Below are positions 1 through 8,673 of a stretch of 47,578 nucleotides of DNA, in pieces. Numbering within the stretch: the stretch's first letter is position 1; every line of letters starts with the position of its first letter. Origin of the DNA: Lachnospiraceae bacterium (GTDB lineage: Bacteria > Bacillota > Clostridia > Lachnospirales > Lachnospiraceae); the NCBI GenBank assembly GCA_028692395.1, contig JAQUXP010000029.1, positions 1 to 47,578 of the forward strand, given 5' to 3'. The notes beneath the pieces are model-generated. The model was not told the DNA's origin and did no database searches. It saw only the letters and a list, made by a program, of their open reading frames with translations. Position numbers and translations under genes: made by a program.

Positions 1-211
1 CCTCAGCTGCATGATAGGGAATTCCACACATAGGTGCCCGCTCTTCCAGACCACAGTCCTTTCCGGTAAGGGTCAGATCCAGAACCTCCGAAACCTCCTT
101 CGCATCCTCAAAAAACATTTCATAAAAGTCTCCAAGGCGGTAGAAAAGGATACAGTCCTTATATTCTTCTTTCGTAGCAACGTAATGCTGCATCATAGGT
201 GATAATGCCAC
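1..211 (-). CDS. mutS: DNA mismatch repair protein MutS, N-terminal part (cut by window edge)
   Basis: Reading leftward from a GTG at 211, the frame stays open to the window edge for 70 codons and begins [10 protein letters not shown], then has a run with [15 protein letters not shown]. This is the characteristic start of MutS domain I, which carries the Phe-x-Glu mismatch-reading motif (here FYEM). MutS recognises mismatches and starts repair with MutL. The GTG start is supported by a GGAG about 8 nt upstream, inside the end of miaB, and by the usual family N-terminus. It lies 2 nt after the miaB stop, so miaB-mutS is one transcript, a common clostridial order. Only the first 70 residues are in the window. 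Confidence 0.93.
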   Translation of the reverse strand, partial: MALSPMMQHYVATKEEYKDCILFYRLGDFYEMFFEDAKEVSEVLDLTLTGKDCGLEERAPMCGIPYHAAE

Positions 212-213
212 TT

Positions 214-1647
214 TTATCTCTCCGTTCCCATATAGTAAAAGCCCTTGCAGGTATCCAAAGACACCTGGCGAAGAGTTCCTATCATCTCTTTTGTCCCGGG
301 AAAATGAACCAGCAGATTGTTGGTCATTCGTCCGGTTACCAGTGATTCATCCTGTTCATTCATGCCTTCCACCAAAACCTCCTGACAGGTGCCTTCCAGA
401 CGTCCGGCTTCCTCTCTGGATATCTTCTGTACTTCCTTTAACAGGCGGTCAAAACGTTCATGCACCACCTCTTCCGAAACCTGATGTTCCATAACGGCAG
501 CAGGAGTTCCGGTCCTTTTCGAATAAATAAAGGTAAATGCACTGTCATAGCGTACTTTTCTGACTACATCCAGTGTTTCCTCAAAGTCTTCCTCTGTCTC
601 TCCCGGAAAGCCTACGATGATATCCGTAGTCAGGGAGATATCTGGTACCGCCTTTCGAATCTTGTCCACCAAAGTCAGATACTGCTCCTTCGTGTATCTT
701 CGGTTCATCTTCTGTAAAATCTCTGTGCTTCCCGACTGAAGCGGAAGGTGCAGATGATTACAGATCTTCGGATGAGCCGCCATAACCGCAATCAGCTCCT
801 CTGACAGATCCTTTGGATGAGAGGTCATAAAACGGACCCTCTTCAATCCTTCAATCTTTACAATCTGCTGAAGAAGCTGGGCAAAGGTGACCGGTTCTTC
901 CAGATTTTTCCCATAGGAATTCACATTTTGTCCCAGCAGCATGATCTCCACCACACCGTCTTTTACCAGGGATTCAATCTCTCTGATAATATCTCTGGGA
1001 TTTCTGCTTCGCTCCCTTCCCCTTACATAGGGGACAATACAATAGCTGCAAAAATTATTACATCCAAACATAATATTAACACCGGACTTAAAGGTGTATT
1101 TTCTGTCAACGGGAAGGTCCTCCACAATCTTATCTGTATCCTTCCAGATGTCGATTACCATGGAATTTTCAGCCAGTGCCTGTACAATCAGTTCTGCAAA
1201 CTTATAGATATTATGAGTTCCAAAGATCAGATTTACAAAACGATAGCTCTTCTTTAATTTTTCCACCACCTGAGGCTCCTGCATCATACAGCCGCAAAGT
1301 CCAATCATCATATGGGGATTTTTGCGTTTCAGTCTGTTCAGATTCCCCAGTCTTCCATACACCCGGAGATTGGCATTTTCTCTTACCGTACAGGTATTAT
1401 AAATCACAAAATCCGAAGCTTCTTCCTCTGATTTTTCATACCCGATATACTCCAGAATTCCTTCCAGCTTCTCGGAATCTCTGGCGTTCATCTGACAGCC
1501 AAAGGTCACAACACAGAAGGTTAGCTTTCTTCCTGCCTCCCGGCTTTTTTCTTCCACAAGCTCTTTTGCCAGCTCGCAAAAATAATATTGTCGTTTCGGC
1601 TCCTCCAGGGGAGCCTGGTTTATCATTTCTAATATATTTTCTTTCAT
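214..1647 (-). CDS. miaB: tRNA-2-methylthio-N6-dimethylallyladenosine synthase MiaB
   Basis: Radical-SAM methylthiotransferase that adds the 2-methylthio group to i6A37 of tRNAs reading UNN codons. From the chosen start (477 aa), the UPF0004 domain holds the first cluster cysteines at about C51 (TFGCQMN), C86 (NTCTVRE) and C120. The radical SAM motif CxxxCxxC lies at C196, C200 and C203 (GCNNFCSYC), followed by VPYVRGRE, and a TRAM RNA-binding domain closes the protein. The frame is open further upstream to 1692, but an ATG at 1647 behind a GGTGATGAG purine stretch gives the normal family length, so I chose it. It is followed 2 nt later by mutS. Nothing is missing from either iron-sulfur site. 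Confidence 0.95.
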   Translation of the reverse strand: MKENILEMINQAPLEEPKRQYYFCELAKELVEEKSREAGRKLTFCVVTFGCQMNARDSEKLEGILEYIGYEKSEEEASDFVIYNTCTVRENANLRVYGRLGNLNRLKRKNPHMMIGLCGCMMQEPQVVEKLKKSYRFVNLIFGTHNIYKFAELIVQALAENSMVIDIWKDTDKIVEDLPVDRKYTFKSGVNIMFGCNNFCSYCIVPYVRGRERSRNPRDIIREIESLVKDGVVEIMLLGQNVNSYGKNLEEPVTFAQLLQQIVKIEGLKRVRFMTSHPKDLSEELIAVMAAHPKICNHLHLPLQSGSTEILQKMNRRYTKEQYLTLVDKIRKAVPDISLTTDIIVGFPGETEEDFEETLDVVRKVRYDSAFTFIYSKRTGTPAAVMEHQVSEEVVHERFDRLLKEVQKISREEAGRLEGTCQEVLVEGMNEQDESLVTGRMTNNLLVHFPGTKEMIGTLRQVSLDTCKGFYYMGTER

Positions 1648-1694
1648 CTCATCACCATATGTGATTATACCAATCCGAAAGGGGTATTGCAAGC

Positions 1695-2594
1695 CTAACG
1701 TTCCAGGGCAATAGAGGAAAGCAGCGTCAGCGGCAGTGCATGAATCTGCTGATAGCTTTCTGTCTGCTGCATAGGATTCAGGGGAAATCCTTCCTCCTCA
1801 TCCACCGTTTCAATCGTAATTGCCGGGTTAGATGTCAGTTCCGAATAAAAATGCACGGAATTCCCACCATTCATATTGGATAATATCTCTTCCTCTTTTT
1901 TTCCGAGGCGATAACCGCAGGCCTTCTGCAGGTTCTTGGCAAGGTGTCTGCTGTGACTGTTATATGTATGCGGCATCGCCTGTCTGTAATAATAGATAAT
2001 CTTTCCCCTGGAATGAAAATCCATATAGGCAACAGTTTCATAATCCTGAAAGATCCTCATCAGTGCCTTTGTCTCCAGTTCACTGGCGGGATACTCCATC
2101 AGCTGCTGCTGAATATAGGATTTACAGGGGAAATTTCGGTTAATGTCAACTCCTCTGGCATTATACTTCCAGCTTTCCGAGGAGATTTTGCGAAAACGGC
2201 AGAGCTTTCTTAAAAGCGGATTTGCAATCACTTCAAAACCATGGAGGGCAATTTCATATCCATCCGGATTCAAAAGTGGTATGAAACAGATCGAATAACG
2301 ATTCAAAAGTTCAAATACAGATACGCCGTCTATAGTCTGGTGCGTGCGGTAAGCATTGGCATACTCATCGATCATCCGAAGTAAAAGTACGGGATTAATC
2401 GTCTCTCTGCCATGAATTCCCGCTGTGCATACCAGAGTTTCCATACCGATTCCCACACGCATCATGGGGATGGCTCTGTCATCGTAGGATGTTCCGATAA
2501 TTCTGCATACCGTGAACTCAGGATAACATCCGGATAGAATCTGCATGGATGTAAAGATGTCCTGATAAGAATAGCGCTGATTCAATACAATCAT
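1695..2594 (-). CDS. M14-family zinc carboxypeptidase
   Basis: Metallocarboxypeptidase of family M14 (299 aa from the chosen start). Zinc ligands are visible as H61 and E64 (AGIHGRET) and H194 (MDFHSRG); the catalytic glutamate is about E262 (ITIETVDEEE), and the substrate-binding Asn-Arg pair is in the INRNF segment. There is no signal peptide or membrane segment, so it may act on murein peptides or gamma-glutamyl-type substrates inside the cell, or leave by an unusual route. The start is the ATG at 2594, preceded by AGGAGG at 9-nt spacing; an earlier in-frame ATG at 2615 overlaps that ribosome binding site. Substrate cannot be told from sequence. Confidence 0.85.
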   Translation of the reverse strand: MIVLNQRYSYQDIFTSMQILSGCYPEFTVCRIIGTSYDDRAIPMMRVGIGMETLVCTAGIHGRETINPVLLLRMIDEYANAYRTHQTIDGVSVFELLNRYSICFIPLLNPDGYEIALHGFEVIANPLLRKLCRFRKISSESWKYNARGVDINRNFPCKSYIQQQLMEYPASELETKALMRIFQDYETVAYMDFHSRGKIIYYYRQAMPHTYNSHSRHLAKNLQKACGYRLGKKEEEILSNMNGGNSVHFYSELTSNPAITIETVDEEEGFPLNPMQQTESYQQIHALPLTLLSSIALER

Positions 2595-2664
2595 AGTTTG
2601 TACCCTCCTGATCATTCCAAAAGATTTGTACTATTCTATGATTGACATCAGCGCTTTATGTCAG

Positions 2665-3219
2665 TTACTTGCCAATCAAGCCGGATTCTGTGATAAGAAA
2701 GTCCGGACTGATATCATTAGCTTCCCAGGGCACCTGGTCAAAAATCTGCCAGGAAAATGCCAGGGCGGCTTTTATATGTTCTTGGTGGACACTGAAATAA
2801 CGGTCATAAAATCCCTTTCCGTAGCCCACACGGTGCAGATCCTTATCAAAAGCAACCCCCGGAACCAAAAGCAGTGCATCCTCGCAGGAGGCAGCAGGAA
2901 GCGTTTCCGGAGGTTCCAAGATGCCAAAGTACCCATTCTCACACTGGCCGGCGGACGTGATCTCATAAAACACAAGATCCGCTCCTGTTACCCGGGGAAC
3001 TGCTGTCCTTTTTCCCTGTTTCCAGGCTTCCTCCAGAATCTCTCCTGTCATAACCTCATGCTTGCAGTCCATATAGGCATAGATCCATCTGGCTTTCTTC
3101 CATGCAGCTGTGCTTATAAGCTGCTCTTTGATCTGACGGCTCATCCTTACAATCTGCGCCGGATCTGCAGCTTTTCGAAGTGCAAACACTTTTTTTCTAA
3201 TGTCTTGTTTTGTTTCCAT
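2665..3219 (-). CDS. 5-formyltetrahydrofolate cyclo-ligase
   Basis: Converts 5-formyl-THF to 5,10-methenyl-THF with ATP, returning the storage folate to one-carbon metabolism. At 184 aa it has the family length. Visible family features are an N-terminal KQDIRKKV basic segment, the ATP-site region around PRV, and the C-terminal VGYGKGFYDRYF motif, which is diagnostic. The start is ATG 3219 with GGAG 6 nt upstream; a TTG at 3231 is in frame but would overlap that ribosome binding site. It overlaps the end of the DUF896 gene by 23 nt, indicating translational coupling. Confidence 0.92.
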   Translation of the reverse strand: METKQDIRKKVFALRKAADPAQIVRMSRQIKEQLISTAAWKKARWIYAYMDCKHEVMTGEILEEAWKQGKRTAVPRVTGADLVFYEITSAGQCENGYFGILEPPETLPAASCEDALLLVPGVAFDKDLHRVGYGKGFYDRYFSVHQEHIKAALAFSWQIFDQVPWEANDISPDFLITESGLIGK

Positions 3220-3409
3220 ATTTTTCTCCAAGATTTACAATACTTCCGTCTTTTTCTTCTACATCAATATTGTCCAGCTGTGAACGAAGATTCATCTTAA
3301 CCGCCTCGATATATTCCCTGCGAAGCTTCTGCTGCTCTTCCTTCTCAGAAGCTGTCAGACCAACCGTCTTGGCTTTTCTTGCCAGCTCATTAATTCTTTC
3401 TATATTCAT
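3197..3409 (-). CDS. DUF896 (YnzC-like) small protein
   Basis: A 70-residue protein starting MNIERINELARKAK, with the GLTASEKEEQQKLRREYI helix-turn-helix segment typical of the DUF896/YnzC family. Family members form a short three-helix bundle; in Bacillus a relative is under SOS control, but no general function is established. Here it sits in a housekeeping operon, downstream of proB and overlapping the folate cyclo-ligase. Product name only; I cannot assign a role. Confidence 0.88.
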   Translation of the reverse strand: MNIERINELARKAKTVGLTASEKEEQQKLRREYIEAVKMNLRSQLDNIDVEEKDGSIVNLGEKYGNKTRH

Positions 3410-3428
3410 ACTTCACCTCATCTTTTAT

Positions 3429-4277
3429 TCAGGACTTAATCTTATCCAGATAGTCAATCAAATAGAACTCATCCTTTTTGTTGGAAAGGAACAAGGTTCC
3501 ATGATTTCTTCCCTGCATAATCTTGTGAATAACGTGAAAGTCATTTCCATTGGCAATTACCATGTCTGTGCCTGCACTGGTAGAAATCTCTGCAGCAGTC
3601 AGCTTGGTTGCCATACCACCGGTCCCCACGTTGCTTCCGGTAGTTCCCTTCCCCATATCCATCAGATGCTCATCTACCGATTCCACCAGATCTATAAACC
3701 TTGCATCCGGATTCTGATGCGGATCGTCTGTAAACAGACCGTCAATATCCGAGAGAAGGATCAAAAGATCTGCCTGAATCAAAGCGGCAACAACAGCAGA
3801 AAGGGTATCGTTATCACCAAATTCAATCTCATAGGTTGCGATGGTATCATTTTCATTTACGATAGGAATCACGCCCATGGACAGCAGTTCCTCAAAGGTG
3901 TGCTTGGCGTTCAACCGGTTCAGCGGATCTACCATAGTATTCTTTGTCATAAGGATCTGCCCTGCAACCTGATTGTACTCAGCAAACAGCTTTTGATAGA
4001 TCATCATCAGCTTTGCCTGTCCTACCGACGCACAGGCCTGCTTTTCTTCCAGCTTCTGTGGCCGTTCATGGAAACCAAGGGTTGTTCTGCCTACCATAAT
4101 GGCCCCGGAGGAAACAAGTACCACTTCTTTTCCCTGATTTCTCAGATCGCTGATCTCACGAACCAGAATCTCCAGCTTAATCAGATCAAGACGTCCCGTG
4201 TCCGGATGGGTCAGCGAGGAGGAGCCTATCTTAATTACAATTCTTTGCTTATCTTTTAATTTTTCACGGATATTCAA
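3429..4277 (-). CDS. proB: Glutamate 5-kinase
   Basis: First enzyme of proline synthesis: phosphorylates glutamate to gamma-glutamyl phosphate. The amino acid kinase domain is complete: IVIKIGSSSL near the start, VSSGAIMVG, NENDTIA, GDNDTLSA and the GTGGMATKL ATP-site glycine motif. The C-terminal PUA domain of the E. coli enzyme is absent (about 283 aa), as in many Clostridia. The start is uncertain: I prefer TTG at 4277 (protein begins NIREKLKDKQR, as expected for the family) behind a GGCAGGT stretch. The frame runs on to a GTG at 4331 and a TTG at 4343 with poor ribosome binding sites. No proA is adjacent in the window. Confidence 0.9.
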   Translation of the reverse strand: MNIREKLKDKQRIVIKIGSSSLTHPDTGRLDLIKLEILVREISDLRNQGKEVVLVSSGAIMVGRTTLGFHERPQKLEEKQACASVGQAKLMMIYQKLFAEYNQVAGQILMTKNTMVDPLNRLNAKHTFEELLSMGVIPIVNENDTIATYEIEFGDNDTLSAVVAALIQADLLILLSDIDGLFTDDPHQNPDARFIDLVESVDEHLMDMGKGTTGSNVGTGGMATKLTAAEISTSAGTDMVIANGNDFHVIHKIMQGRNHGTLFLSNKKDEFYLIDYLDKIKS

Positions 4278-4374
4278 AACTTTGCTTACCTGCCTTTTAT
4301 CAGATTCCTGTAAGTCCGAAAGTATATTCACTTTGGCGGACAATCAAACATTCCTAATCATACAACATATTATA

Positions 4375-4878
4375 TTATTTGTCACGCATGATCTTAAGTC
4401 CGGTTAAAATCTGTTCCTGTTTTTCTTCCATGATTTCAGCCTCTTTTGGTGTCATATGATCATATCCCAGCAGATGCAGCACACTGTGAGCGATTAAAAA
4501 AGCATATTCCCGCAGCAGGCTGTGCCCGTATTCTTCTGCCTGCTCTCTGGCACGTTCCACGGATATCACAATATCCCCCAGTAAAAGCTCTCCGGTATCC
4601 GGATCAAAGCAGTCTGTTCCGTCTGTTTCCAGCCAGTCAAATACTGCCGGAGCGGGAAAATCTGTCATGGGAAAGGAAAGGACATCGGTTGCCCGATCAA
4701 TCTGCCGAAACTCCTGATTCATCTGGCGAATTCCTTCGTTATCCGTAAGCGTCAGAGAAACCGAAGCCTCATAGGGACACTGTTCCTGATCCAGTCCTGC
4801 CTCGATTACCTTTCTTGCCGTCTCTTCCCCATCAAAGGGAAGGGAAATACTCTGTTCATCTTCGATTTGTAATGTCAT
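4375..4878 (-). CDS. ybeY: Endoribonuclease YbeY (rRNA maturation factor)
   Basis: Single-strand metal-dependent RNase needed for 16S rRNA 3'-end maturation and 70S quality control. The signature H-x3-H-x5-H metal site is present as HSVLHLLGYDH, with the RATDVLSFPM substrate-cleft motif upstream; 167 aa is a usual length. It lies 3 nt after phoH, the conserved Firmicutes pairing. In many relatives diacylglycerol kinase and era follow; here proB comes next instead. Confidence 0.94.
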   Translation of the reverse strand: MTLQIEDEQSISLPFDGEETARKVIEAGLDQEQCPYEASVSLTLTDNEGIRQMNQEFRQIDRATDVLSFPMTDFPAPAVFDWLETDGTDCFDPDTGELLLGDIVISVERAREQAEEYGHSLLREYAFLIAHSVLHLLGYDHMTPKEAEIMEEKQEQILTGLKIMRDK

Positions 4879-4881
4879 ACG

Positions 4882-5904
4882 TTATCTCCTGTATCTTTCA
4901 TGGTACCTGCGACGAGTTCCCGCCTCCGGCTGCTGTGGTTTATTCTTTTTCTCATATACTTCGTAGGCCTGCACAATCTTCTGTACCAGCGGATGTCGTA
5001 CCACATCCTTGCTGGTCAGTTCACAAAATGCGATTCCGTCTACTTTTTTCAAAACCTGGCTGGCAATATCCAGACCGGATTTTGAATCCGCAGGCAGATC
5101 CTTCTGGGTTGCATCTCCTGTCACGATAACCTTTGATCCAAAACCAATACGGGTCAGAAACATCTTCATCTGTGCCGGTGTGGTATTCTGCGCCTCATCC
5201 AGGATAATAAAGGCATTATCCAGGGTTCTACCTCTCATATAGGCAAGCGGTGCAACCTCAATCAGTCCTTTTTCCATGTTCTTCTGAAATGCCTCTGCGC
5301 CCATAATCTGATACAGAGCATCATACAGGGGTCTTAGATAAGGATCAACCTTACTTTGCAGATCACCTGGAAGGAATCCCAGCTTTTCACCCGCCTCGAT
5401 CGCAGGACGTGTAAGGATAATTCTGCTGACTTCATCATTTCGAAAGGCATTGATGGCACACGCCATGGCAAGATAAGTCTTACCTGTTCCGGCCGGGCCT
5501 ATTCCAAATACAATCATCTTATCTCGAATCTGATCCACGTACTTTTTCTGTCCCAGCGTTTTAGGTTTTACCGGTCTTCCATTGATGGTTCTACAGATAC
5601 AGTCACTGTCGATTTCCGTAACAGCCTCTTCCTTTTCCTCCATGGACAAAGACAGTACATAGTTGACATTCTGTGAATCTATCTCATTCCCCCGCTCGGA
5701 GAGTACCATCAGCTGCTGCAGACATTTTTCAGCCCGGTGTACATTGGAGGAGGGACCGATAATCTTTAGCTGCCCTTCTCTGGAGATCAAAGATACCTGA
5801 AGGGTTCTCTCGATTAATTTGCTGTGTTCATCAAACTGTCCAAAGATATTCTTTTCATGTTCTGCAGGGAAATCCATACGTGCTTCTATAATATTACTGC
5901 TCAT
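4882..5904 (-). CDS. PhoH-like ATPase (PhoH/PhoL family)
   Basis: P-loop ATPase with a Walker A GPAGTGKTYLA and Walker B FIILDEAQN, in the PhoH core that makes up the C-terminal two thirds of the 340-aa protein. The N-terminal part resembles the KH-like segment of the family and fits RNA binding. Its role is not settled; it is nearly always next to ybeY, suggesting ribosome or RNA metabolism. The start is ATG 5904, with AAAGGATG 9 nt upstream. The frame is open to 6009, but the extra residues are the yqfD C-terminus read in another frame. It overlaps the yqfD stop by 11 nt. Confidence 0.92.
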   Translation of the reverse strand: MSSNIIEARMDFPAEHEKNIFGQFDEHSKLIERTLQVSLISREGQLKIIGPSSNVHRAEKCLQQLMVLSERGNEIDSQNVNYVLSLSMEEKEEAVTEIDSDCICRTINGRPVKPKTLGQKKYVDQIRDKMIVFGIGPAGTGKTYLAMACAINAFRNDEVSRIILTRPAIEAGEKLGFLPGDLQSKVDPYLRPLYDALYQIMGAEAFQKNMEKGLIEVAPLAYMRGRTLDNAFIILDEAQNTTPAQMKMFLTRIGFGSKVIVTGDATQKDLPADSKSGLDIASQVLKKVDGIAFCELTSKDVVRHPLVQKIVQAYEVYEKKNKPQQPEAGTRRRYHERYRR

Positions 5905-7141
5905 GTGATGTTTCATCCTTTCCAACTGCTCCTGCCGTGGGTTCACAGGGAACCTCTGTGACGGCTTGTTCCAGCACTGACAGGTAGCCCTTTGTGATGC
6001 ATGTGGCATCAGTTAGATTTATTTTAACATTTTTTTCAGATATTTGAACCCCCTTTTTCTCTAATTCATCACAAAACAGGGTAAGGAGCTGTTTGGCCTT
6101 TGCTTTTGCCTCCTCTTCCTCATAATAGACAGGGATTTTCACATAGGAATCTGTGGTGACACTGCCGTAATAGAAGGGAAGGGCATAATTCTCGGTAAGA
6201 AAGAGCTGATGTTGCTCTTCCTTCTGAGACTGCCAGAGACCAGAGGGATCGCCAGCGGGAAATAACAGACGAAAGCCTCCAACCTGAAAAAAATACCTTT
6301 TGGAATGTTCTCCCGTATATTTTTTTCTTTGTACTTTGCGGGAAAATTCTTTGTAATAATATATTTTAGTAGCCAGGAGAATATCTGCATCTGCCGCCAC
6401 CTTTTCATAATGAACCACTTCACCAGAATCATTCATAATCGGTATTTCTCCACTGACCAGAATATCGCCCTCTTTGCAGAGACTTCCCGCCGTCGTAAGC
6501 GGTTTTCCGCTTCGAGTGATCATCTTTATGATTCTTCCCTCTTTTTTTGCTGCAAGACTGCAGGGCTGCTTTTGGGGTGTATCCCCTGCTGTTTCAGGAT
6601 CCTTCTTCTCCATATTTTCCTTGATCTGCAGGACCAGCTGTGTTCCTTCAACCTTGGAGGAGACCCATATGACATCTGAGAATCCTGCCCGGATCTCAGA
6701 GGCAATCTCAGCGCAGGACACCCTTTCCTTTCGCATGCCATGGTAAACACCCTTCTGCTCCAGAAAGGTTAATAGTGTCCTGGTACTATTGATCTGATTG
6801 CCGGTAATATGAATGTTCCATATAAATCCGGATAGAAACAGCTGCAGGAGAAGAAACAAAAAAAAGCCTGCAAAAAAGGCCTTTCTTTTTCTGTTTCGAT
6901 AAAAAAAGAAAGGCAGTCCATGTTTTGACAGGATATGTACTTTACAATTGGTTTTTCTGCAGATGGGTTGTAGCTTCTTATAATCTGAAACACATAGATT
7001 CATGGAATAGTATCCCTGATTTTCAACCAGCTGATTCAGGATAATCTTCCTTGCGGCACAAAGATTCAAGAAACGCTCCGCATCTTTTCCGTGGACACGG
7101 ATTGTGACATAGCCGGTCATACTTCGTGTAAAATGCTGCAT
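5894..7141 (-). CDS. yqfD: Sporulation protein YqfD
   Basis: YqfD family membrane protein associated with sporulation (expressed in the mother cell in Bacillus). It has about 415 residues from ATG 7141, which has GGAGG at 9-nt spacing. An N-terminal soluble segment opens with TGYVTIRVHG, a single membrane segment lies at about residues 88-108 (FFAGFFLFLLLQLFLSG), and a POTRA-like region follows with GIRxG-type content. The C-terminal extracytoplasmic region ends in a Glu/Pro-rich tail. It lies between yqfC and phoH, the standard gene order. The exact molecular role is unknown. Confidence 0.9.
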   Translation of the reverse strand: MQHFTRSMTGYVTIRVHGKDAERFLNLCAARKIILNQLVENQGYYSMNLCVSDYKKLQPICRKTNCKVHILSKHGLPFFFYRNRKRKAFFAGFFLFLLLQLFLSGFIWNIHITGNQINSTRTLLTFLEQKGVYHGMRKERVSCAEIASEIRAGFSDVIWVSSKVEGTQLVLQIKENMEKKDPETAGDTPQKQPCSLAAKKEGRIIKMITRSGKPLTTAGSLCKEGDILVSGEIPIMNDSGEVVHYEKVAADADILLATKIYYYKEFSRKVQRKKYTGEHSKRYFFQVGGFRLLFPAGDPSGLWQSQKEEQHQLFLTENYALPFYYGSVTTDSYVKIPVYYEEEEAKAKAKQLLTLFCDELEKKGVQISEKNVKINLTDATCITKGYLSVLEQAVTEVPCEPTAGAVGKDETSHEQ

Positions 7142-7207
7142 GAAAGGATACCTCCATCGTAACGATTTGACGGATCTGGGCAGAAACTGCTCCACTTGTG
7201 AGAAGTA

Positions 7208-7492
7208 TCAACAAAAATCTTCAAAGTGTATCTCGGATATATTGCCTGCAATATGAAGTTCTTCCCTGGAAAAATATGTCATATGAAGATGATTCCCATA
7301 GATCTCAAGAAACCCGCTTCCCAGGCTGAGCTTCAGATACGTTTCACGAAAGCAGACCACTTTATGATAGTTTTCTATATTCAATTCCCGGTGTCCAAAA
7401 AAGGTCAGAAGTGCTTCCCGGTTCACAATTTCTGACGGAATCTGTATCTCTTCAACTGCTGCCATGCGAAAGGGGCGAAAGAGTTTTTTCAC
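7208..7492 (-). CDS. yqfC: Sporulation protein YqfC
   Basis: A 94-residue YabP/YqfC-family protein, recognisable by the GNHLHMTYFSREELHIAGNISEI segment, in which the family beta-strands are rich in charged and aromatic residues. It sits directly before yqfD, the invariant partner gene. The start is a GTG at 7492 with only a weak upstream purine stretch; an internal ATG at 7465 has no better site. It is expected to be made in the mother cell during sporulation by analogy; no sigma-E promoter was identified by eye. Confidence 0.88.
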   Translation of the reverse strand: MKKLFRPFRMAAVEEIQIPSEIVNREALLTFFGHRELNIENYHKVVCFRETYLKLSLGSGFLEIYGNHLHMTYFSREELHIAGNISEIHFEDFC

Positions 7493-7550
7493 AGACGGAT
7501 CTCAACCTTTTTCTATCAATTTATGCCCGCCTGTAGAATTGTAGACCCTT

Positions 7551-8096
7551 TTAGTCCAGAGGCGTCTTAAAAAATATCAGCGAGAACCATAGAATCAGAT
7601 GTTCTCCCAGATAATAATCCATCTGCTGCTTTTCTGCAAGATTTGTCACGATAATCCCGTGGCTTTCAATACAAGGATGCAGGATCTCAGGATGCAGGCA
7701 GGGATTCTTAGGATACGTACATTTATCACAGATGCAGCAGGAATCAGAGGACAGAGTATACACCAGCATAGACTGATTACGCACATAATCTTCGATTACC
7801 TTTGTCATATTCTCATGGTCCCGTTTTGTCTTTACCGCTTCGTCTATATCGGTGACATCTGCAATGTCGGTAACCGATGAGAAAAACAAAGCCTGTGGAT
7901 ACTCCAGACAGTGCGCTTTACACCGTTCCACCGATCCAACTGCCGGAGGACAGGACCAGGAAGAACCATACCGGGGACATTCCTGCTTACAGATTACTCT
8001 CACACGGTCTGAGAATTCTATATCTTCTGTGTTTATAAAAGTATACTGATAAATCGGAAACTGTGTAATAAATGCTTCGATTTCTTGATTTGTCAT
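7551..8096 (-). CDS. DUF2284 cysteine-rich metal-binding protein
   Basis: A 181-residue protein of the DUF2284 family (predicted metal binding). Conserved cysteines form the family pattern: CKQECPRYGSSWSCPP near residue 40-55, then SSDSCCICDKCTYPKNPCLHPE in the second half, which could hold an iron-sulfur cluster or zinc. Start ATG 8096 has AGGAGA upstream; an in-frame extension to 8132 lies in the rlmH end region. It follows rlmH closely. The biochemical function is unknown. Confidence 0.85.
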   Translation of the reverse strand: MTNQEIEAFITQFPIYQYTFINTEDIEFSDRVRVICKQECPRYGSSWSCPPAVGSVERCKAHCLEYPQALFFSSVTDIADVTDIDEAVKTKRDHENMTKVIEDYVRNQSMLVYTLSSDSCCICDKCTYPKNPCLHPEILHPCIESHGIIVTNLAEKQQMDYYLGEHLILWFSLIFFKTPLD

Positions 8097-8112
8097 ATTA
8101 GCTGGTCTCCTT

Positions 8113-8592
8113 TTATTTATGATAGGGCTCATGGTTGATGATACGATAGCTGCGGTAAATCTGTTCCAGAAGGATCATTCGCATCAGCTGATGGGGAAAT
8201 GTCATACGGGAAAAGCTTAAAGCAAAATCTGCTCGCTGTAAAACCTCTTCCGCCAGTCCCAGTGAGCCGCCGATGACAAAGATGATATGTCCGTAACTTT
8301 TTACACCAATCTGCTGGATTTCCTTTGCCAGAGAGACTGAATCCAGCTGTTTTCCATCGATGGCCAGGGTAATCACATAGGCATCTTCTGACAGATATTT
8401 TAAAAGTCTGATCCCTTCCGTGTTTCGTATCTGAGCTTCTGTCGCATCGGAAGCTCGATCCGGAGTCTTTTCATCTGCCACCTCAACAATTTCCAACTTG
8501 CAGTAACGACTCAGGCGCTTTCGATATTCGGCGATTCCATCTCTGAGATAAGCTTCTTTAATTTTACCAACACACAAAATCGTGATTTTCAA
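8113..8592 (-). CDS. rlmH: 23S rRNA (pseudouridine1915-N3)-methyltransferase RlmH
   Basis: SPOUT-class methyltransferase that modifies pseudouridine 1915 in helix 69 of 23S rRNA on assembled ribosomes. With the TTG start at 8592 it is exactly 159 aa, the canonical length. The SAM-binding knot motif is FVIGGSLGL, followed by the C-terminal SRMTFPHQLMRMILLEQIYR and a terminal YRIINHEPYHK, all diagnostic. The TTG is preceded by GGAAAGGAAACCAGG. An upstream in-frame ATG at 8649 would add 19 residues foreign to the family and was not used. Confidence 0.95.
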   Translation of the reverse strand: MKITILCVGKIKEAYLRDGIAEYRKRLSRYCKLEIVEVADEKTPDRASDATEAQIRNTEGIRLLKYLSEDAYVITLAIDGKQLDSVSLAKEIQQIGVKSYGHIIFVIGGSLGLAEEVLQRADFALSFSRMTFPHQLMRMILLEQIYRSYRIINHEPYHK

Positions 8593-8673
8593 GACCTGGT
8601 TTCCTTTCCAACAGCATATAAAATCAGAAGGAACTGCGCAAAATGCCACAGCCCCTTCCGAGCTATTCCTTTA

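Noticed and set aside
5905-6009. N-terminal extension of the PhoH protein
   Set aside because: The extra 35 residues overlap yqfD coding sequence in another frame and are unlike the family; ATG 5904 has a good ribosome binding site.
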